This document shows, piece by piece, positions 16,790 to 25,325 of a stretch of DNA of 64,000 nt. Both the position numbers and the translations under genes were made by a program. Below the pieces are notes generated by a model. It made no database searches. It saw nothing but the letters and a program-made list of their open reading frames with translations, and was not told where the DNA came from. This DNA comes from Psychrilyobacter atlanticus DSM 19335 (GTDB lineage Bacteria; Fusobacteriota; Fusobacteriia; Fusobacteriales; Fusobacteriaceae), in assembly GCF_000426625.1 (NCBI RefSeq), contig NZ_KE384547.1, positions 1,224,986 through 1,288,985 on the forward strand. The letters run 5' to 3'. Numbering within the stretch: position 1 is the stretch's first letter; each line of letters opens with the position of its first letter.

Positions 16790-17587
16790 ATGTATTTAAA
16801 TGAGAAAAAAATATTAACACAAATCTATAGGTGGTTTTCATTTTATGAAAAAAATTCAACTTTAGAATCTCAATTAAAGATATTGAGTAAGAATATATCT
16901 ATTGATTCAGGATTAGAAAAAGTTTTTGGCGTAGATGACTATAAAAATAAACTAGATTTAATCCCTAAAAATTGGGAAAGTCTGTACAATATTTTAGCTT
17001 TTGAGATTGAAAGTAGAAAAAATGGAAGTTATATAGTTGATACTTTAGTAGAATATGATAATTTAGGAGTAGAAGAGAACTTGAAGACAACTTTTAAATA
17101 TATTTTTAGTCTAAAGTATGAAAAAAATGGAAAAAACAAGATGTTCATGCCTTTAATTCAGAGTGTAAGGGTATCTACACTGGGGATTCATGATCATGTT
17201 TTAGAAAAAAATATAAATAAGATCTTGGCATCACTGAATTATTTTTACCTTTTAATCGATAAAAACGACAAAGAAGTAGAATGTTTTAAAGAAATATTAA
17301 GTGAAAGTTTTAATCTGGATTTTCAGGGGAAAAATATTGATTCATTTAAAAGTCTAAAAAAATATTATATATCCAACAGTAAGGAGTATAAAAATTTAGA
17401 CCATAGGATTGAAGATATTGAGATATTAGAAATTAAAAAAAATTATTATAAGATACAATTAATAATAAGTTTAAAGAAAGTAGACAGAAGAGATAACCTT
17501 TCGGAAAAAGAATTTTATGTAGACATAGAATTAGAGGATTGCGGCTCAGATTTATTGAAGATAATATCACTTAAAAATCAAGGTTGA
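16790..17587 (+). CDS. Hypothetical protein, 265 aa
   Basis: I do not recognise this protein. It is 265 aa, lysine/glutamate/isoleucine-rich, with no signal peptide, membrane segment or cysteine motif. It reads as a soluble alpha/beta protein, with a C-terminal stretch of alternating charged and hydrophobic strands (KNYYKIQLIISLKK, EFYVDIELED). The start follows GAGGTGAG. It ends 10 nt before a flavin-reductase-like gene and is probably co-transcribed with it. Confidence 0.7.
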   Translation: MYLNEKKILTQIYRWFSFYEKNSTLESQLKILSKNISIDSGLEKVFGVDDYKNKLDLIPKNWESLYNILAFEIESRKNGSYIVDTLVEYDNLGVEENLKTTFKYIFSLKYEKNGKNKMFMPLIQSVRVSTLGIHDHVLEKNINKILASLNYFYLLIDKNDKEVECFKEILSESFNLDFQGKNIDSFKSLKKYYISNSKEYKNLDHRIEDIEILEIKKNYYKIQLIISLKKVDRRDNLSEKEFYVDIELEDCGSDLLKIISLKNQG

Positions 17588-17597
17588 GGAGGGAAAG

Positions 17598-18107
17598 ATG
17601 TTTAAAAAAATAGAGATATCGAAAATAGGAAATGTCTTTGATTTGATTGGAAAAGATTGGATGCTGATTACAGCAGGAGATGAGAAAAAGGTTAATACAA
17701 TGACAGCAGCCTGGGGAACATTAGGTGTGATGTGGAATAAGAATGTAGCCATGATAGCAGTAAGACCTGAAAGATACACCTATGAATTTATTGAGGAAAA
17801 TGAGTATTTTACCCTATCTTTTTTTGATGAAAAGTACAAAAAAGATTTAGTTTATTTAGGTACTAAATCTGGAAGAGATGAAGATAAGATAGAAAATAGT
17901 AATTTAAATTTAGTAAAAGGGGAAAACCTGCCTTATTTTCAGGAAGCTAAATTAATAATAAAGTGTAAAAAAATATTTAGAAGTGAAATAGGGAAAGAAA
18001 ACTTTTTAGATAATAATATAAATTCCTGGTATGATGGTCCAAATGATATTGGAGGAGAACATATCTTCTATATGGCCGAAATAATAGAGGTTTTAGAGTG
18101 TAGATAG
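17598..18107 (+). CDS. Flavin reductase-like FMN-binding protein
   Basis: A 169-aa split-barrel flavoprotein of the flavin reductase/flavoredoxin family. Supporting segments are TAGDEKKVNTMTAAWGTLG near residue 25, typical of the FMN-binding loop, VRPERYTYEFIEENEYFTLS, and a C-terminal MAEIIEV strand. The ATG follows GGAGGG, and the preceding gene's stop lies in the same site, so the two are coupled. Partner and substrate are unknown. It may supply reduced flavin or act as a small electron carrier. Confidence 0.8.
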   Translation: MFKKIEISKIGNVFDLIGKDWMLITAGDEKKVNTMTAAWGTLGVMWNKNVAMIAVRPERYTYEFIEENEYFTLSFFDEKYKKDLVYLGTKSGRDEDKIENSNLNLVKGENLPYFQEAKLIIKCKKIFRSEIGKENFLDNNINSWYDGPNDIGGEHIFYMAEIIEVLECR

Positions 18108-18130
18108 ACGTGACTTTTCATCTAAACAGT
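18108..18130 (+). repeat. Dispersed stop-adjacent repeat, partial copy
   Basis: ACGTGACTTTTCATCTAAAC directly follows the flavin-reductase stop codon. It matches the right half of the copy at 3491-3515 (TGACTTTTGCATCCAAAC) but lacks the left stem arm. Confidence 0.4.
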
Positions 18131-18153
18131 CCTTGGTAATTAGATAATAAAAA

Positions 18154-18185
18154 AAGAGAGCAATAATAAAAATTATTGCTCTCTT
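18154..18185. terminator. Bidirectional terminator
   Basis: AAGAGAGCAATAAT pairs with ATTATTGCTCTCTT around a short A-rich loop. It sits between the converging flavin-reductase and ptsI genes and could serve both. Confidence 0.8.
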
Positions 18186-18195
18186 ATATAAATTT

Positions 18196-19917
18196 TTATA
18201 AATTTTCGTTAAATTTTCTTATTTCAGCTTTAATCTCTTCAGCAGTGGCCATAGCCATTACTCTTTCAACTAATGCTTCACATTCTTTTTTATCTAAGTG
18301 GATAATATTTCTTTTAATACCTAATACAGATATAGCAGACATTGAGAATGCATCTAATCCCATACCAAATAAGATAGGAGTAGCTAATTCGTCTCCTGCA
18401 AATTCTCCACACATAGAGATATTGATTCCACCTGCATGAGCACCTTCAATAGATAATTTGATAGCTGCTAATACACCAGGGTTGAAAGAATCGTAAAGAT
18501 TAGAGATTTTTTCATTTCCTCTGTCTACAGCTAGTGTATATTGAGTCAGGTCATTAGTACCAATTGAGAAGAAGTCTACTTCTTCAGCAAAATATTTTGC
18601 TCTAAATGCTACAGATGGAGTTTCAACCATTATACCTAATTGAATATTTTCATCAAAGTTGATACCTTCACTTTTTAATTCTGCTTTACACTCTTCTAAG
18701 ATAACCTTAGATTTTCTAACTTCATCCAATGAAATAATCATAGGAAGCATGATCTTAACATATCCAAATCCAGAGGCTCTAAGTAAGGCCCTGTATTGAG
18801 TTTTTAAAATTTCAGTTCTGTCTAAACAAACTCTGATTGCTCTCCATCCTAAAAATGGATTCTCCTCTTCAGGTAGTTCCATATAAGATAGTGCTTTGTC
18901 TCCACCGATATCCATTGTTCTAATAGTTACAGGAAGTCCATTCATTCTTTCTGCAACTTCTTTGTATGCCTCAAATTGTTCCTCTTCAGTAGGGAACTTG
19001 TCAGAGTTCATAAATAAGAATTCAGTTCTATAAAGACCGATTCCATCTGCTCCATTTCTAAGAACACCTTCAATATCAGAAGGCCCACCAATGTTAGCCC
19101 ATGCTCCTACAGTAATACCGTCTTTAGATGTAGCTTTTTTATCTTTTAATTCTTTTAATTCTTCTTTTTCAACATTGAATTTTTCCTTTGATTTAATAGC
19201 TTCTACAATCTCATCGTTGGTAGGATTAATAATAACTTTACCAGTCAATGCATCTACAATGATTGTTTCGTCATCTTTTGCATCGTCTAAGATAGTCTTT
19301 GTACCTACAACAGCAGGAAGCTCTAAAGATCTAGCCATGATAGATGAATGAGCAGTTTTCCCACCTATTTGTGTAACGAATGCTACAACATTTTTAAGGT
19401 CTATTTGAGCTGTATCTGATGGTGTTAAATCGTTTGCCACGATAACAGTATCAGCAGGAAGATTTCCTAAATCTATAATTGGAGTTCCTGTGATGTTATA
19501 TAACCATCTTTTAGCAATATCTCTAAGATCTGCTACTCTTTCTCTCAAATATGGGTCATCTAAGTTTTCTAGCATATCGCAATATACTTCTATTCCTTGA
19601 GTCAATGCATATTCTGCAGAAATTTGATCATCTTCGATTAATTCAACTACTTCTTCAAATAGATCTTCATCTTCTAAAAGAGTGATATGACCATCAAAAA
19701 TAGTAGCTTTATCCTCTCCTAATTTCTTAGCAGTCATCTTTCTGATTTCGAATAATTGCTCTCTAGATTCATCTCTACCATCTAATAATCTTTTTTCTTC
19801 ATTCTTTGTATCCATTACTTTATCTTTATTGATAACCAATTCTGTTTCTTTATATAAAAATACTTTTCCAACAACAATTCCTGGAGAAGCATCTATACCT
19901 TCTATTAATTTTCTCAT
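18196..19917 (-). CDS. ptsI: Phosphoenolpyruvate-protein phosphotransferase (PTS enzyme I)
   Basis: A 573-aa enzyme I, the normal length, which takes phosphate from PEP and gives it to HPr in the cytoplasm. The phospho-histidine is His190 in GGKTAHSSIMARS. Further family motifs are DGIGLYRTEFLFM, the PEP-site region NPFLGWRAIR, and FFSIGTNDLTQYTLAVDRGN near the C-terminus. The ATG has a GGAGG site. It follows ptsH after a short gap that contains a strong terminator-like hairpin. It would energise the fructose PTS encoded at the right end of the window. Confidence 0.96.
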   Translation of the reverse strand: MRKLIEGIDASPGIVVGKVFLYKETELVINKDKVMDTKNEEKRLLDGRDESREQLFEIRKMTAKKLGEDKATIFDGHITLLEDEDLFEEVVELIEDDQISAEYALTQGIEVYCDMLENLDDPYLRERVADLRDIAKRWLYNITGTPIIDLGNLPADTVIVANDLTPSDTAQIDLKNVVAFVTQIGGKTAHSSIMARSLELPAVVGTKTILDDAKDDETIIVDALTGKVIINPTNDEIVEAIKSKEKFNVEKEELKELKDKKATSKDGITVGAWANIGGPSDIEGVLRNGADGIGLYRTEFLFMNSDKFPTEEEQFEAYKEVAERMNGLPVTIRTMDIGGDKALSYMELPEEENPFLGWRAIRVCLDRTEILKTQYRALLRASGFGYVKIMLPMIISLDEVRKSKVILEECKAELKSEGINFDENIQLGIMVETPSVAFRAKYFAEEVDFFSIGTNDLTQYTLAVDRGNEKISNLYDSFNPGVLAAIKLSIEGAHAGGINISMCGEFAGDELATPILFGMGLDAFSMSAISVLGIKRNIIHLDKKECEALVERVMAMATAEEIKAEIRKFNENL

Positions 19918-19951
19918 TTGAGAACCTCCGTAATTAAAAAATTTTAAAAAA

Positions 19952-19979
19952 AAGATAGAAGGTCAAACCTTCTATCTTA
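19952..19979 (-). terminator. Intercistronic terminator between ptsH and ptsI
   Basis: AAGATAGAAGG pairs with CCTTCTATCTT, and on the minus strand a run of T follows. It is five bases past the ptsH stop, so most transcripts could end after ptsH, with read-through supplying ptsI. Confidence 0.75.
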
Positions 19980-19984
19980 AGTGA

Positions 19985-20248
19985 TTAGTCTCTTAAGTTT
20001 GCTAAAAGATCTGTTAATTTCTCAACAGCAGTATCAGCGTCTGATCCTTCTGCATGAACAGTTACGTTAGTTCCCTTTTTTATCCCTAAAGATAATAATT
20101 TTAATAAAGATGTTCCTTTTACTTTTTTACCAGATTCATTTTCAACTTCAATTTTTGATTCGAAAGTTTTAGCTACAGTTACGAACTCATTTCCTGGTCT
20201 TGTATGTAAGCCTGTGTCATTTGTTATTTCTACTGTTTTTGATGCCAT
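19985..20248 (-). CDS. ptsH: PTS phosphocarrier protein HPr
   Basis: An 87-aa HPr. The phosphorylated His15 lies in TGLHTRPGNEF. The regulatory-serine region of the family is seen as KKVKGTSLLKLLSLGI, around residue 46. It carries phosphate from enzyme I to sugar-specific IIA domains. The start has a proper AGGAGG site. Next to ptsI on the same strand. Confidence 0.95.
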   Translation of the reverse strand: MASKTVEITNDTGLHTRPGNEFVTVAKTFESKIEVENESGKKVKGTSLLKLLSLGIKKGTNVTVHAEGSDADTAVEKLTDLLANLRD

Positions 20249-20374
20249 TTTTTTTAATCCTCCTAATAATTTGAATAAATGTTTCTACAAATTTAGAATA
20301 TCATAATTCAAAAAAAAGTGCAAATAATTTCGTTAAAACATGTCCATAAAACCCACATTATCCGTAAATAGAAC

Positions 20375-21571
20375 TTAAGGTCTTAAAGTTGACAACCACT
20401 CTAGATCTACATCCTCATTATAATCGATCCCATCTGCTTCAAAACCATTTAAATTCATAAAATATTTTTTATATAATTTAAAATCGCATAACTCTTTGAA
20501 GTTCTCTTCTGTAATATCTTTATAGATATTCACACTTTCTTCCTGGATATCATTGCTTAATTCCCAAGAATCTGGTCTCATTCTACCTTGTACATCAAAA
20601 TTAGGAGAATCTCCATATATCATGTCAGCAAGAAGTCTGTGAGTGTGTTCCATACACGGCTCTTCCTGTCCTTTTTCTGCCATAACTTTGAATAATACAG
20701 AAGCATAGATAGAAAAACATGGAATAAATGCACTGGCCTTTGTGGTGATTGCTCTGTTGACAGAAGTATACGCTTCTCCGCCCAATTTCTCACTAACCAA
20801 AGTATTTAATTTTATAGCGCTATTTTCTAAATGTTCTTTTGCTCTACCGATAGTTCCATCTCTATATACTGCACGAGTTATATCTCCGCCAATATATGAA
20901 TAAGCTACACTTTTAAATCCATCGTTACAAACACCTTCATCTACTAAAGCATTTACCCAATGGCTCCAGTCTTCTCCGCCCATAACTTTTACAGTATTTT
21001 CAATTTCTTCCTCTGTCGCAGAGTCAACACTTAAATACTCGATCTCTTCTTTTTGAATATTTAATGTATATCCACCAAATTCTTCATTTATAGGTTTGAT
21101 GCAAGATCTATGAACAACTCCAGTATCAGGATCTTGTCTTACTCCAGAAGCGACACTATATATTAGAAGGTCAATTTTCCCTCCAAATTCATCTTTTATA
21201 TATTCAATAACTTCTTTTCTCATATCATGGGAAAAAGCATCCCCAATAAAGTTTTTAGCAACTAAGCCTTCTTTTTCCGCGGCCTCTTTAAACCAAATGT
21301 TGTTATACCAACCAGCACTTCCAACTTTTTTCTCTGTCCCTTCTTTTTCAAATGAGACTCCAATGGTATCAGATTTACTTCCACCAAATGCTAATGAAAT
21401 TCTAGTAGATAATCCATATCCTGAAGACGCTCCTAAAATCAGTACTTTTTTCGCACCTTCATACTGCTTACTATTTTTTGCAACCTTAATTTGATCTTCA
21501 ACTATTTTTTTACATCCCATGGGATGGCAGTTTAGAGCTAAACTTCCTCTTACTCTTGGTTTAATTATCAT
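20375..21571 (-). CDS. fabV: trans-2-Enoyl-CoA/ACP reductase (Ter/FabV family)
   Basis: A 398-aa NADH-dependent single-domain reductase. The start PRVRGSLALNCHPMGCKK and the Rossmann segment VLILGASSGYGLSTRI (about residues 43-58) are characteristic of Treponema-type Ter and FabV. The family active site Y-x8-K is intact as Tyr236 and Lys245 in VYRDGTIGRAK. It reduces crotonyl-CoA to butyryl-CoA (Ter) or enoyl-ACP (FabV). Given the crotonyl-CoA-forming AbfD in the same window, the Ter role is attractive but not proven. The start follows GGAGGTG. A Rex-like site lies about 107 nt upstream. Confidence 0.92.
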   Translation of the reverse strand: MIIKPRVRGSLALNCHPMGCKKIVEDQIKVAKNSKQYEGAKKVLILGASSGYGLSTRISLAFGGSKSDTIGVSFEKEGTEKKVGSAGWYNNIWFKEAAEKEGLVAKNFIGDAFSHDMRKEVIEYIKDEFGGKIDLLIYSVASGVRQDPDTGVVHRSCIKPINEEFGGYTLNIQKEEIEYLSVDSATEEEIENTVKVMGGEDWSHWVNALVDEGVCNDGFKSVAYSYIGGDITRAVYRDGTIGRAKEHLENSAIKLNTLVSEKLGGEAYTSVNRAITTKASAFIPCFSIYASVLFKVMAEKGQEEPCMEHTHRLLADMIYGDSPNFDVQGRMRPDSWELSNDIQEESVNIYKDITEENFKELCDFKLYKKYFMNLNGFEADGIDYNEDVDLEWLSTLRP

Positions 21572-21677
21572 GTTTATTAAACACCTCCGTCTGATTAGTT
21601 TATCATAATATTTACTATATTTACAAGGTAATTTATAATATCTACCTTATTAAATTACTGTTGTAATTTAATAATTA

Positions 21678-21695
21678 TTGTTAATTTTGTAACTA
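21678..21695. promoter_or_regulatory. Rex-like site upstream of fabV
   Basis: TTGTTAATTTTGTAACTA matches TTGTTAA-N4-TTAACAA with two mismatches, both in the right half. It is weaker than the sites before hdrB and fumarase alpha, but placed similarly relative to a gene of NADH-consuming butyrate metabolism. Confidence 0.45.
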
Positions 21696-21766
21696 AAGCC
21701 CTATAAATGTTAACTTTTTTCTAAAATGGTTACTTTTGTTGAGTTTAAAGAAGGTTAAAAGCTGAC

Positions 21767-21785
21767 TGCCCGCCTTCGGCGGACA
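21767..21785. repeat. GC-rich hairpin repeat, copy 2
   Basis: TGCCCGCC and GGCGGACA around a 3-base loop, with one mismatch in the stem. The left flank (TTTAAAGAA then GCTG) is shared with the copy at 6079-6103, so the repeat is longer than the hairpin itself. Confidence 0.55.
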
Positions 21786-21978
21786 AACATATTAGTGTGA
21801 AGAACTTATCATAGTGTAATATAAAATTTAAAAAAATATAATCTTGGATTTGAAAAACTATATACTTTTATAGGAATATATAGTTATAATTAGTAAGGTA
21901 TAATATAGGTATACACACAAATAACTATAAATCCTACCATATAATATAGATGAAAATTGCAATAAGGAGTTGGTAAAG

Positions 21979-23244
21979 ATGGAATTAACTATAAAAAAAT
22001 TTATACAGGGTATAAGGAAGCAGATAAGTCAGAGTAATAAATTGGTCTTTAAAATACTAAAGCTGATCTTATTTACATTTGAAAATTATAAAAAAAGCAG
22101 ATCGGATCTATGGTCATCTGCACTGACGTTTTACTCTCTTCTTACTATTGTTCCGGTAATAGCAATAGCCTTCGTAGTTACCAGGGGATTTGGAGTGGAA
22201 AAACTAATAAAAGATGAGTTATATAAAACATTTTTTTTACAGGATGAAATTTTGGATCAAATCCTGATTTTTTCCCAGAGAACATTGGAAAACACCAAGG
22301 GAGAATTGATAGCAGGAACAGGAATTTTATTTTTGATCTGGTCAGTAATAAAGATATTTTCTGCAGTGGAAAGATCATTCAATGAAATATGGAAGGTGCA
22401 GGAATCCCGGAGTTTTGTAAGAAAACTTACCGATTATATGTCATTAATATTTTTATTTCCATTGATCGTAGTGTTGTCTAATGGACTCTCAGCAATCCTG
22501 CAGATTTTTATATTAAAGATACATCCAGGGTTGATAGGAGTCTTAAATTTTATTCCACAGGTCCTTATAATAATATTTTTTACTCTTATATATTTAATTA
22601 TTCCAAATACAAAGGTTAAACTATCTACAGCATTTATAGCAGGGTTATTTTCAGGAGTTGTATTTCAGATAACACAATCTATCTTTATCCACCTTCAAGT
22701 CAGCTTATTAAACTATAATGCTATCTATGGAAGTTTTTCCCTTATACCTATATTTATAATGTGGCAGAAGATAGTGTGGTTTATTATTTTATTGGGAGCT
22801 CACTTATCCTTTATTATACAAAACTCCTACAAATACACTTATACTATAAATGAGATAAATTTAAATTTTTCCTCTAAAAGAGATATATCCATTATATGTA
22901 TATACTACCTCATAAAAAACTACGAGGAGAATAAACTACCCATGAGTACCAATGAACTGTCCCATAAACTGGGAATAGCCATAGGAGTGACTCAGGACAT
23001 TCTCAATATGCTGGCAAAATCAAACTTCATAGTGGAGATAGTTACATCCAGCGATGAAAGAAAATATAAACTCTCTAAAAATATCGATATTCTCTCTATA
23101 GGATATATTATCTCAGAAATTACAGAGATAGGTTATAGTCAGAAGGTAGGAGACGAATCCAAAGAAATCTTAGAAAAAATAGACAGAGCCAGGGGAAATT
23201 TTCAATACGATCTATTATTAAAAGATATAGGCCCAAATAGTTAA
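21979..23244 (+). CDS. YihY/BrkB-family integral membrane protein
   Basis: A 421-aa inner-membrane protein. The family opening appears as SDLWSSALTFYSLLTIVPVIAIAF (residues about 38-62), followed by further hydrophobic segments near 110, 155, 195, 230 and 260. The C-terminal 130 residues are soluble and contain a winged-helix-like stretch (MSTNELSHKLGIAIGVTQDILNML), common in YihY proteins that carry an extra domain. The ATG at 21979 is used because AAGGAG lies 9 nt upstream; an in-frame TTG three codons earlier touches that site. Function in the family is not established. Confidence 0.85.
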   Translation: MELTIKKFIQGIRKQISQSNKLVFKILKLILFTFENYKKSRSDLWSSALTFYSLLTIVPVIAIAFVVTRGFGVEKLIKDELYKTFFLQDEILDQILIFSQRTLENTKGELIAGTGILFLIWSVIKIFSAVERSFNEIWKVQESRSFVRKLTDYMSLIFLFPLIVVLSNGLSAILQIFILKIHPGLIGVLNFIPQVLIIIFFTLIYLIIPNTKVKLSTAFIAGLFSGVVFQITQSIFIHLQVSLLNYNAIYGSFSLIPIFIMWQKIVWFIILLGAHLSFIIQNSYKYTYTINEINLNFSSKRDISIICIYYLIKNYEENKLPMSTNELSHKLGIAIGVTQDILNMLAKSNFIVEIVTSSDERKYKLSKNIDILSIGYIISEITEIGYSQKVGDESKEILEKIDRARGNFQYDLLLKDIGPNS

Positions 23245-23305
23245 AAATATAGATTTTAAATAAATACTTTTATCATCTTTTGTTATTTTATAAAAAAAAA
23301 CTAAA

Positions 23306-23343
23306 AAACCACACTCCTGGTATCATTGACCTGAGTGTGGTTT
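23306..23343. terminator. Bidirectional terminator
   Basis: AAACCACACTC pairs with GAGTGTGGTTT across a 16-base loop, between the converging YihY gene and the ABC permease gene. Confidence 0.75.
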
Positions 23344-23389
23344 TTATCCTATGTTAAACAAAACTTATTTTAGGTGAATCAGTGTTATT

Positions 23390-24613
23390 TTATTCATTCC
23401 TCAAAGCATCGATAGGATTTAACCTCGATGCCTGTCTGGCTGGATAAACCCCAAAGATAAGCCCTATTAAGGTTGAGATGATAACTGAGATTAATACAAT
23501 TGCAGGGGAAACAATCGGTGATATATTTATAAAATAACCTATGATATTAGATATTAGATAACCTATGACAATCCCCAGTCCCCCTCCTACTAAAGATAAA
23601 ATTATAGACTCTGTTAAAAATTGAAATAGGATATCTTTACTTTGAGCTCCAATAGCTTTTCTAATACCTATCTCTTTTATCCTTTCAGTGACACTGACAA
23701 GCATTATATTCATGACACCTATTCCTCCTACAAAAAGAGAGATCCCAGCAACAAACAGGATAAATATATTTAGTGTTTCTAAAATACTTTTTAATTCACT
23801 TCCCCTGGGGATTTTTTCCTCATAATCATAGATGTTAGAATGATTTCTTGATTCCAATTGCTGAATAACCCTTACAAGGATATCTTTTCCCATAAGGGGG
23901 TCTTCTGGCATGACTACGAGAGTTTCATAATTTTTTGTCCCTTTTATCCTTTCCATCTGAGCTAGAGGTATCCTGGTAAAGGTAGGCATCATCCTGGACA
24001 AACCAATCTCATTCATAGCAGAATCTGGATGTTGAAATACTCCTACAATGACAAACTCTTTTACTTTTTTTAGAGACCGAAACTCCAAACTTATTTTCTT
24101 TCCTAAGGGTGATTCTGAATTGAAGAGTTTTTTTGCCGTAAGATGATCTATTACGATAACAGGTGAGCCTTCTTCATACTCAATACTTAAAATAGGTCTT
24201 CCTTCTATATAGTTTACCCTGTCTACTTTTTCAAAATCAGGAGTAGTAGAATAAACAAGAGCCATCCTTCTGACATCCGGCCCCGTCTTATTTTTAATGG
24301 AGATCCTTTCACGTATACTAGGTGTTATAGCTTCAATTCCATCTATATTATATTTAATATCTTCAATGTCTTCCCTGTCCAATGAATAGATGCTTTTATA
24401 TTCATCAGCATCGGTATCGACATTTATTTCATAGACACCAAATCCACTATTAGCTAAATTCCCGGTGATTTTTTCCTCTCCTCCTTTACCAATGGCAGAC
24501 ATTGCTATGACTGAAGATATTCCAATAATTATTCCCAGCATAGTTAGAAGTGATCTCATCTTATTACCTATTAAAGACTGAATTGAACTCTTAAATATCT
24601 CTATAAAATTCAT
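23390..24613 (-). CDS. MacB-type ABC transporter permease
   Basis: A 407-aa permease of the MacB/FtsX class. It has an N-terminal membrane segment (LLTMLGIIIGISSVIAMSAI), a large extracytoplasmic MacB-PCD-type domain (about residues 45-270), then three C-terminal membrane segments, with SVTERIKEIGIRKAIGA as the cytoplasmic loop signature. It overlaps the ATPase gene by 23 nt. With the adaptor and TolC genes upstream it forms a tripartite exporter for drugs, peptides or lipoprotein-like cargo. The substrate cannot be read. Confidence 0.9.
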   Translation of the reverse strand: MNFIEIFKSSIQSLIGNKMRSLLTMLGIIIGISSVIAMSAIGKGGEEKITGNLANSGFGVYEINVDTDADEYKSIYSLDREDIEDIKYNIDGIEAITPSIRERISIKNKTGPDVRRMALVYSTTPDFEKVDRVNYIEGRPILSIEYEEGSPVIVIDHLTAKKLFNSESPLGKKISLEFRSLKKVKEFVIVGVFQHPDSAMNEIGLSRMMPTFTRIPLAQMERIKGTKNYETLVVMPEDPLMGKDILVRVIQQLESRNHSNIYDYEEKIPRGSELKSILETLNIFILFVAGISLFVGGIGVMNIMLVSVTERIKEIGIRKAIGAQSKDILFQFLTESIILSLVGGGLGIVIGYLISNIIGYFINISPIVSPAIVLISVIISTLIGLIFGVYPARQASRLNPIDALRNE

Positions 24614-25325
24614 GATCTATTACCTCGTTTTTTATTAATTTCCCATCGTGGAATCGGATAATCCTTTTACAGTTTGCTCCTACGTTATCCTCATGGGTAA
24701 CCATAACTATAGTAGCTCCTTCATTATTAAGTTTTTTAAATATATCTATTATCTCTGCTTCAGATGCAGAATCTAGATTTCCAGTAGGTTCATCTGCCAT
24801 AATAATTTCAGGGTTTACAACTAAGGCCCTTGCGATAGCCACTCTTTGACGCTGCCCTCCAGATAGTTCATTTGGCTTATGGTTGGCTCTATTTTCCAGC
24901 CCGACACTTTTTAGGGCCTCTAGAGCTCTCTCCTTTCTGAGTTTTGCATGTATTCCGCTGTAAACCAATGGAAGAGCTACATTTTCCCAGGATTTTAATT
25001 TAGGCAGGAGGTTGAAGGACTGAAATACAAATCCTATCTTTTTATTCCTGACTTCTGCCAATTGATTGTCATTTAAATTAGACGTATCGATCCCATCTAA
25101 TTTATAAGTCCCGGAGGTAGGAGTGTCCAGGCAGCCTAAGATATTCATCATGGTAGATTTTCCGCTTCCGCTATGCCCCATAATAGCTACAAATTCCCCA
25201 TTTTTGATAGTATAGGAAACATCATCTAATGCTTTTAATGTAAGGTCTCCAGTTCGATATATTTTATCTAACTGGGTTATTTCAATGACTGTCTCCCTAT
25301 CCCTGTAATTTATAAGATTACTCAT
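24591..25325 (-). CDS. ABC transporter ATP-binding protein (MacB/LolD type)
   Basis: A 244-aa ATPase with Walker A GHSGSGKST (near residue 50), signature LSGGQRQRVAIARAL, Walker B IIMADEPTGNLDS and the switch His in VTHE. It belongs to the MacB/LolD subfamily that works with FtsX-like permeases. It begins at the last base of the adaptor gene and overlaps the permease gene, so the three are translationally coupled. Confidence 0.93.
   Translation of the reverse strand: MSNLINYRDRETVIEITQLDKIYRTGDLTLKALDDVSYTIKNGEFVAIMGHSGSGKSTMMNILGCLDTPTSGTYKLDGIDTSNLNDNQLAEVRNKKIGFVFQSFNLLPKLKSWENVALPLVYSGIHAKLRKERALEALKSVGLENRANHKPNELSGGQRQRVAIARALVVNPEIIMADEPTGNLDSASEAEIIDIFKKLNNEGATIVMVTHEDNVGANCKRIIRFHDGKLIKNEVIDHEFYRDI

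Larger units (their letters stand above)
21572..21978. promoter_or_regulatory. Divergent region between fabV and the YihY gene
   Basis: About 400 AT-rich bases. It holds the Rex-like site at 21678-21695 toward fabV, the second copy of the GC-rich hairpin at 21767-21785, and an AAGGAG ribosome site for the YihY gene. No gene is seen. Confidence 0.5.
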
